Source: Arcicella sp040387735 (GTDB lineage Bacteria; Bacteroidota; Bacteroidia; Cytophagales; Spirosomataceae). Taken from it: a stretch of 64,000 nucleotides of DNA. The position numbers were made by a program, and so were the translations under genes. A model generated the notes under the pieces. That model was given only the letters and a program-made list of their open reading frames with translations, was not told the DNA's origin and did no database searches. This document shows, one piece after another, positions 60,944 through 64,000 of this stretch; the first letter of the stretch is position 1, and every line of letters starts with the position of its first letter. Location: assembly GCA_040387735.1 (NCBI GenBank), contig JAZKDE010000115.1, forward strand, positions 1-64,000, given 5' to 3'.

Positions 60944-61591
60944 ATGAAAAGCAAACTCCTCCTCCTTTGCCTAATCACCATCCAATCATTTTCCCAAACA
61001 AACCATCAACCCAAACCTTGGAATGCCACCGTTCAGGTAATTCCCGGGAAATTGGAATGTGAAAAATATGATTTGGGCGGTGAGGGAATTGCCTATCACG
61101 ATAAGGATAGTTTGAATAATGGCAGTGGTAAACTCAATCCCGATGACGGTACATTTTACAATACTTTTCGCTTGAAAGAGAGCGTGGATATTTCCTACAC
61201 CAAATCAAAAGGCATTGATGATAGTCCTTTTAATGTGGTTGAACCTTTGATGAATCAATTATACGTGGGTTGGACTGAGGTTGGCGAGTGGATTAATTAT
61301 ACCGTTGACGTAAAAGAAGACGGATTTTACGAAGGTTTTTTGATGTACACCGCCAATGCCGATGGCAAAATTGCGATTGATGTGGATGGTAAAAATTGGC
61401 TTGAACCCGTGGTTATCAAATCGACTTTCCACGAAAAAGAAACCGTAGCTTGGCGACAATGGCATCATTGGAATAAACAGCTAATTTTCAAGGCTCAAAA
61501 ATTGACCAAAGGACAACATATACTGACCCTCAAAACCATCGAAAAAGGAAATATGAATTACGATTTTATTGAGTTTAATAAGGTGGAATAA
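60944..61591 (+). CDS. Secreted CBM6-like carbohydrate-binding protein
   Basis: A 215-aa protein with a signal peptide (MKSKLLLLCLITIQSFS). A beta-sandwich follows: IPGKLECEKYDLGGEGIAYH, DGTFYNTFRLKESVDI, YVGWTEVGEWINYTVDVKE, GFYEGFLMYTANADGKIAID, and KLTKGQHILTLKTIEKGNMN with YDFIEF at the end. This is the CBM6 family pattern (W-x-x-x-G-E-W-I-N-Y-T-V-x-V). It has no catalytic domain, so it binds a glycan or is a targeting/accessory module. Followed by a terminator. Confidence 0.85.
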   Translation: MKSKLLLLCLITIQSFSQTNHQPKPWNATVQVIPGKLECEKYDLGGEGIAYHDKDSLNNGSGKLNPDDGTFYNTFRLKESVDISYTKSKGIDDSPFNVVEPLMNQLYVGWTEVGEWINYTVDVKEDGFYEGFLMYTANADGKIAIDVDGKNWLEPVVIKSTFHEKETVAWRQWHHWNKQLIFKAQKLTKGQHILTLKTIEKGNMNYDFIEFNKVE

Positions 61592-61607
61592 ACGATTAAT
61601 ATAAAGT

Positions 61608-61646
61608 GTCAAATCTGTTTTTTAGAGAAAATTTGACGTTTTTTTT
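61608..61646 (+). terminator. Terminator after the CBM6-like gene
   Basis: GTCAAAT / ATTTGAC arms with a 16-nt loop and a run of eight T. Confidence 0.65.
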
Positions 61647-61747
61647 CTTGTAAATCTATTCAGATTCAAATAAAAACAGCTTCATTTTATAATTTGTGGG
61701 GATATTATTTTACTTTTAATCTTCATCACAAATAAATCAAATAACAC

Positions 61748-64000
61748 ATGAAATCATTCTTTTTTTTTATTGTAGTACTATTATGTTTCAACGTCAAGGC
61801 ACAAGATGCCATTGAGTACAAAACTCCTCCAACTGCTATTCTGAATTTGGCAATCGCCAAGCCATCGCCCAGTGTAAGTGTTAACGACAAAGGTGATTTT
61901 ATGCTCATTATTGAACGTAGTGCCATGCCAACGGTTGAAGAATTAGCTCAACCAGAATTGCGGATTGCGGGTTTGAGAATTAACCCTAATAATTTCTCGC
62001 CAAGTCGCTCAACGTATGGCATTGCTCTGACATTAAAGGAGGTTAAAACGGGTAAGGATTTTCCTGTCACAGGTTTGCCTGCTAACCTAAGAGCGGGGAA
62101 TTTTCAATGGAGTCCAGAAGATGATAAAATTGCGTTTACTCAAACCAATAATGAAAGTGTTGATTTGTACACGATTGATTTAAAGACCAAAAAAGCAACA
62201 AAGACTAATAAAACACCCTTGAATGTGGTCATTAATGAAATTGCTTGGTCGGATAATAATACGGTTATTTATAATGCTATTCTAAAATCTGCGAATGATG
62301 CTCCTAAAAAACCTTTAGCTCCCAAAGGGCCAGTTGTACAGCAAAATATGGGAAAAGTAGCGGCGAGTCCAACGTTTCAGGATTTGATAAAATCGCCTTA
62401 CGATGAGCAACTTTTTGAGTTTTATACTACTTCGCAATTAGTAAAAAATACTAATGGCGTAGAAACGAAAATTGGAACGCCACAGATTTATGGTAGTGTC
62501 GAACTGTCTCCAGATAAAAAATATTTCTTAGTTGAGCATATAGATAAACCGTTCAGCTACTTAGTTACCGTTAGAGGTTTTAATTCAACGATTATCGTAA
62601 CTGATGCTGATGGAAAATTGGTGAAGACAATCGCAAAATTGCCAAGTAATGAATTAGCTCCGACGGGATATGACAACGTTCTGAATGCTCCGAGAGGTCA
62701 TAATTGGATAAATACTTTACCAAATACCGTCTCATGGATTGAGCCATTGGATAGCGGTTTAATCAAGAAAAAAGTAGAATTTCACGATGTTGCTTATATG
62801 CAGGCAGCTCCCTTTACGACAGCTCCCACGGTATTGGCAAAAACGGCGATGAGAATGGGGAATCTTTCTCCTTTGAGTGAAAATGAAATGTTGATTAGTG
62901 AATATTCGAGAGTGAAACATCAACAAAAATTAAGCAAATTGGATATTGCTAAAAATGAAGTAAAGCTATTGATTGACCGTAGTACTGATGATGCTTACAA
63001 TGACCCTGGAACACCTATTTCTGCTCCGAATAAATTTGGAAAAAGTAGTGTGAAAGTATTAACAAATCGTACTGTTTTGATGCGTGGAGCGGGTTCTTCA
63101 CCCAAAGGAGATTTACCTTTTTTGAATTCATTTAATTTGGATACTAAGGAAACTAAGACTTTGTGGCATTGTGAAGAGCCTTATTATGAGTCAGTTATCA
63201 ATATTTTGGATTTCGATAAATTGAGTTTTGTTACCAGTAAACAAAGTCAAAATGAAACGCCAAATTATTTTCTTCATACCAATAACACCTCAAAACAACT
63301 GACTAATTTTGCTGACCCTCAACCAGAATTGAGAGGAATTACCAAGGAAAAAATCACCTACAAACGTAAAGATGGCGTTGATTTAGCGGCTGATTTATAC
63401 TTACCCAAAGGCTATAATAAAGAAAAAGATGGTTTCCTTCCCGTAATTATGTGGGCCTATCCGAGAGAGTTTAAAAGTAGTAATGATGCAGCACAAATTA
63501 GAGGAAGTAAATATACATTTGTTCGGGTAAGCTGGGGATCTCCAATCTTTTGGGCAACGCAAGGTTATGCTGTAATGGATAATACTGAATTTCCAATTGT
63601 TGGCGAAGGAGACAAACAACCTAATGATAATTTTATCGAACAATTAGTCTGGAATGCGGAGGCTGCCATCAACAAAATTGCAGGAATGGGCATTGGTGAT
63701 AGCACTCGTGTAGGCGTGGGCGGACACAGTTACGGGGCATTTATGACGGCTAATTTGGTGGCTCATACTAAATTATTCAAAGCTGGAATTGCCCGCAGTG
63801 GTGCGTATAACCGTAGTTTAACCCCTTTTGGATTTCAGAATGAAGAACGTACTTATTGGCAAGCCCCAGAGTTATATTTCAAAATGAGTCCGTTTAGTTA
63901 CGCCAATCAAATTAAAACGCCCTTATTGATGATTCACGGAGAAGCAGATAATAATCCAGGTACTTTCCCGATTCAGAGTGAAAGATTGTATAATGCCATT
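61748..64000 (+). CDS. S9 family serine peptidase (prolyl oligopeptidase-type), partial
   Basis: Open from ATG 61748 (signal peptide MKSFFFFIVVLLCFNVKAQ) to the window end, 751 codons, so the C-terminus is cut off. The N-terminal half is a seven-bladed beta-propeller-like region (GNFQWSPEDDKIAFTQTNNE, IAWSDNNTVIY, ELSPDKKYFLVEHI). The alpha/beta-hydrolase domain has YLPKGYNKEKDG, GVGGHSYGAFMTANLVAHT with nucleophile Ser661 and HGEADNNPG with Asp734. The catalytic His lies beyond the window. Related to glutamyl-/dipeptidyl-peptidase-type S9 enzymes of the bacterial periplasm that cleave peptides. Confidence 0.93.
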   Translation, partial: MKSFFFFIVVLLCFNVKAQDAIEYKTPPTAILNLAIAKPSPSVSVNDKGDFMLIIERSAMPTVEELAQPELRIAGLRINPNNFSPSRSTYGIALTLKEVKTGKDFPVTGLPANLRAGNFQWSPEDDKIAFTQTNNESVDLYTIDLKTKKATKTNKTPLNVVINEIAWSDNNTVIYNAILKSANDAPKKPLAPKGPVVQQNMGKVAASPTFQDLIKSPYDEQLFEFYTTSQLVKNTNGVETKIGTPQIYGSVELSPDKKYFLVEHIDKPFSYLVTVRGFNSTIIVTDADGKLVKTIAKLPSNELAPTGYDNVLNAPRGHNWINTLPNTVSWIEPLDSGLIKKKVEFHDVAYMQAAPFTTAPTVLAKTAMRMGNLSPLSENEMLISEYSRVKHQQKLSKLDIAKNEVKLLIDRSTDDAYNDPGTPISAPNKFGKSSVKVLTNRTVLMRGAGSSPKGDLPFLNSFNLDTKETKTLWHCEEPYYESVINILDFDKLSFVTSKQSQNETPNYFLHTNNTSKQLTNFADPQPELRGITKEKITYKRKDGVDLAADLYLPKGYNKEKDGFLPVIMWAYPREFKSSNDAAQIRGSKYTFVRVSWGSPIFWATQGYAVMDNTEFPIVGEGDKQPNDNFIEQLVWNAEAAINKIAGMGIGDSTRVGVGGHSYGAFMTANLVAHTKLFKAGIARSGAYNRSLTPFGFQNEERTYWQAPELYFKMSPFSYANQIKTPLLMIHGEADNNPGTFPIQSERLYNAI

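Overview
The window is chromosomal DNA from a free-living member of the Bacteroidota, most likely Cytophagales (Spirosomataceae-like). I base this on the AT-rich composition, a gliding-motility/type IX secretion C-terminal domain, promoters of the Bacteroidota form (TTG, about 20 nt, TAnnTTTG), a TonB receptor with an N-terminal CarboxypepD_reg domain, DUF6814, DUF349, a DcaP-like porin, and long text-like intergenic repeats. No rRNA, tRNA, CRISPR array, prophage or intact insertion sequence was seen. A run of 10 Ns (16008-16017) lies inside the malate synthase gene.

Region 1 (1-11.1 kb) is mixed housekeeping: an orphan HigA N-terminal-like peptide, a netrin-fold membrane protein, glycyl-tRNA synthetase, a GT9 heptosyltransferase-like gene, N-carbamoylputrescine amidase, PgeF, a lipoprotein polysaccharide deacetylase, an M28 peptidase, a T9SS-type adhesin and an acyl-ACP desaturase.

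Region 2 (11.1-31.9 kb) is the centre of interest, a large C2/C3-acid catabolism and gluconeogenesis locus. On the minus strand are fbp, pckA, aceA (isocitrate lyase) and aceB (malate synthase). Divergent from aceB is an XRE/ImmA-IrrE-like/DUF2083 regulator of the ScfR/RamB type. Then come a small zinc-ribbon/HTH protein derived from an IS1 InsA-like transposase, a DcaP-like porin, an MHS-family MFS transporter, DUF6814, a 67-aa membrane peptide, a CrbS-like SSS-STAC-histidine kinase, a single-domain response regulator, a propionyl-CoA-synthetase-like enzyme, a decayed Doc-type toxin-antitoxin pair and acs. A 14-bp inverted repeat, AGCGAA-N2-TTCGCT, sits at the same place against the -33 element of both the pckA and aceB promoters, and again in front of the regulator gene. 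I read this as the operator of the local regulon. The logic would be import of short organic acids (porin, MFS), activation to acyl-CoA (acs, prpE-like), the glyoxylate shunt (aceA, aceB), then gluconeogenesis (pckA, fbp), with a sensor kinase and the ScfR-type factor in control.

Region 3 (32-47.4 kb) holds a PH-domain membrane protein, kynureninase, a half-length DUF1456 protein, a PhnA C-terminal domain protein, a TonB-dependent receptor, an FAD-dependent oxidoreductase, a DUF418 membrane protein, pyruvate dehydrogenase E1 beta, a LytTR protein, DNA polymerase IV, an ABC exporter and a DUF349 protein.

Region 4 (47.8-64 kb) holds an RsmF-type RNA methyltransferase that has lost both catalytic cysteines, an M24 peptidase, an FKBP lipoprotein, thioredoxin, RlmF, a TPR-like lipoprotein, an exported GH65 enzyme, a YceI-like protein, DNA polymerase I, a CBM6-like protein and the first 751 codons of an S9 peptidase. 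Intergenic-type repeats have entered two coding sequences in frame: the GT9 gene, and polA, in the linker between its exonuclease domains. Several decayed genes are also visible (Doc/antitoxin, a DUF4468-like remnant, fragments near 45.1 and 56.5 kb).
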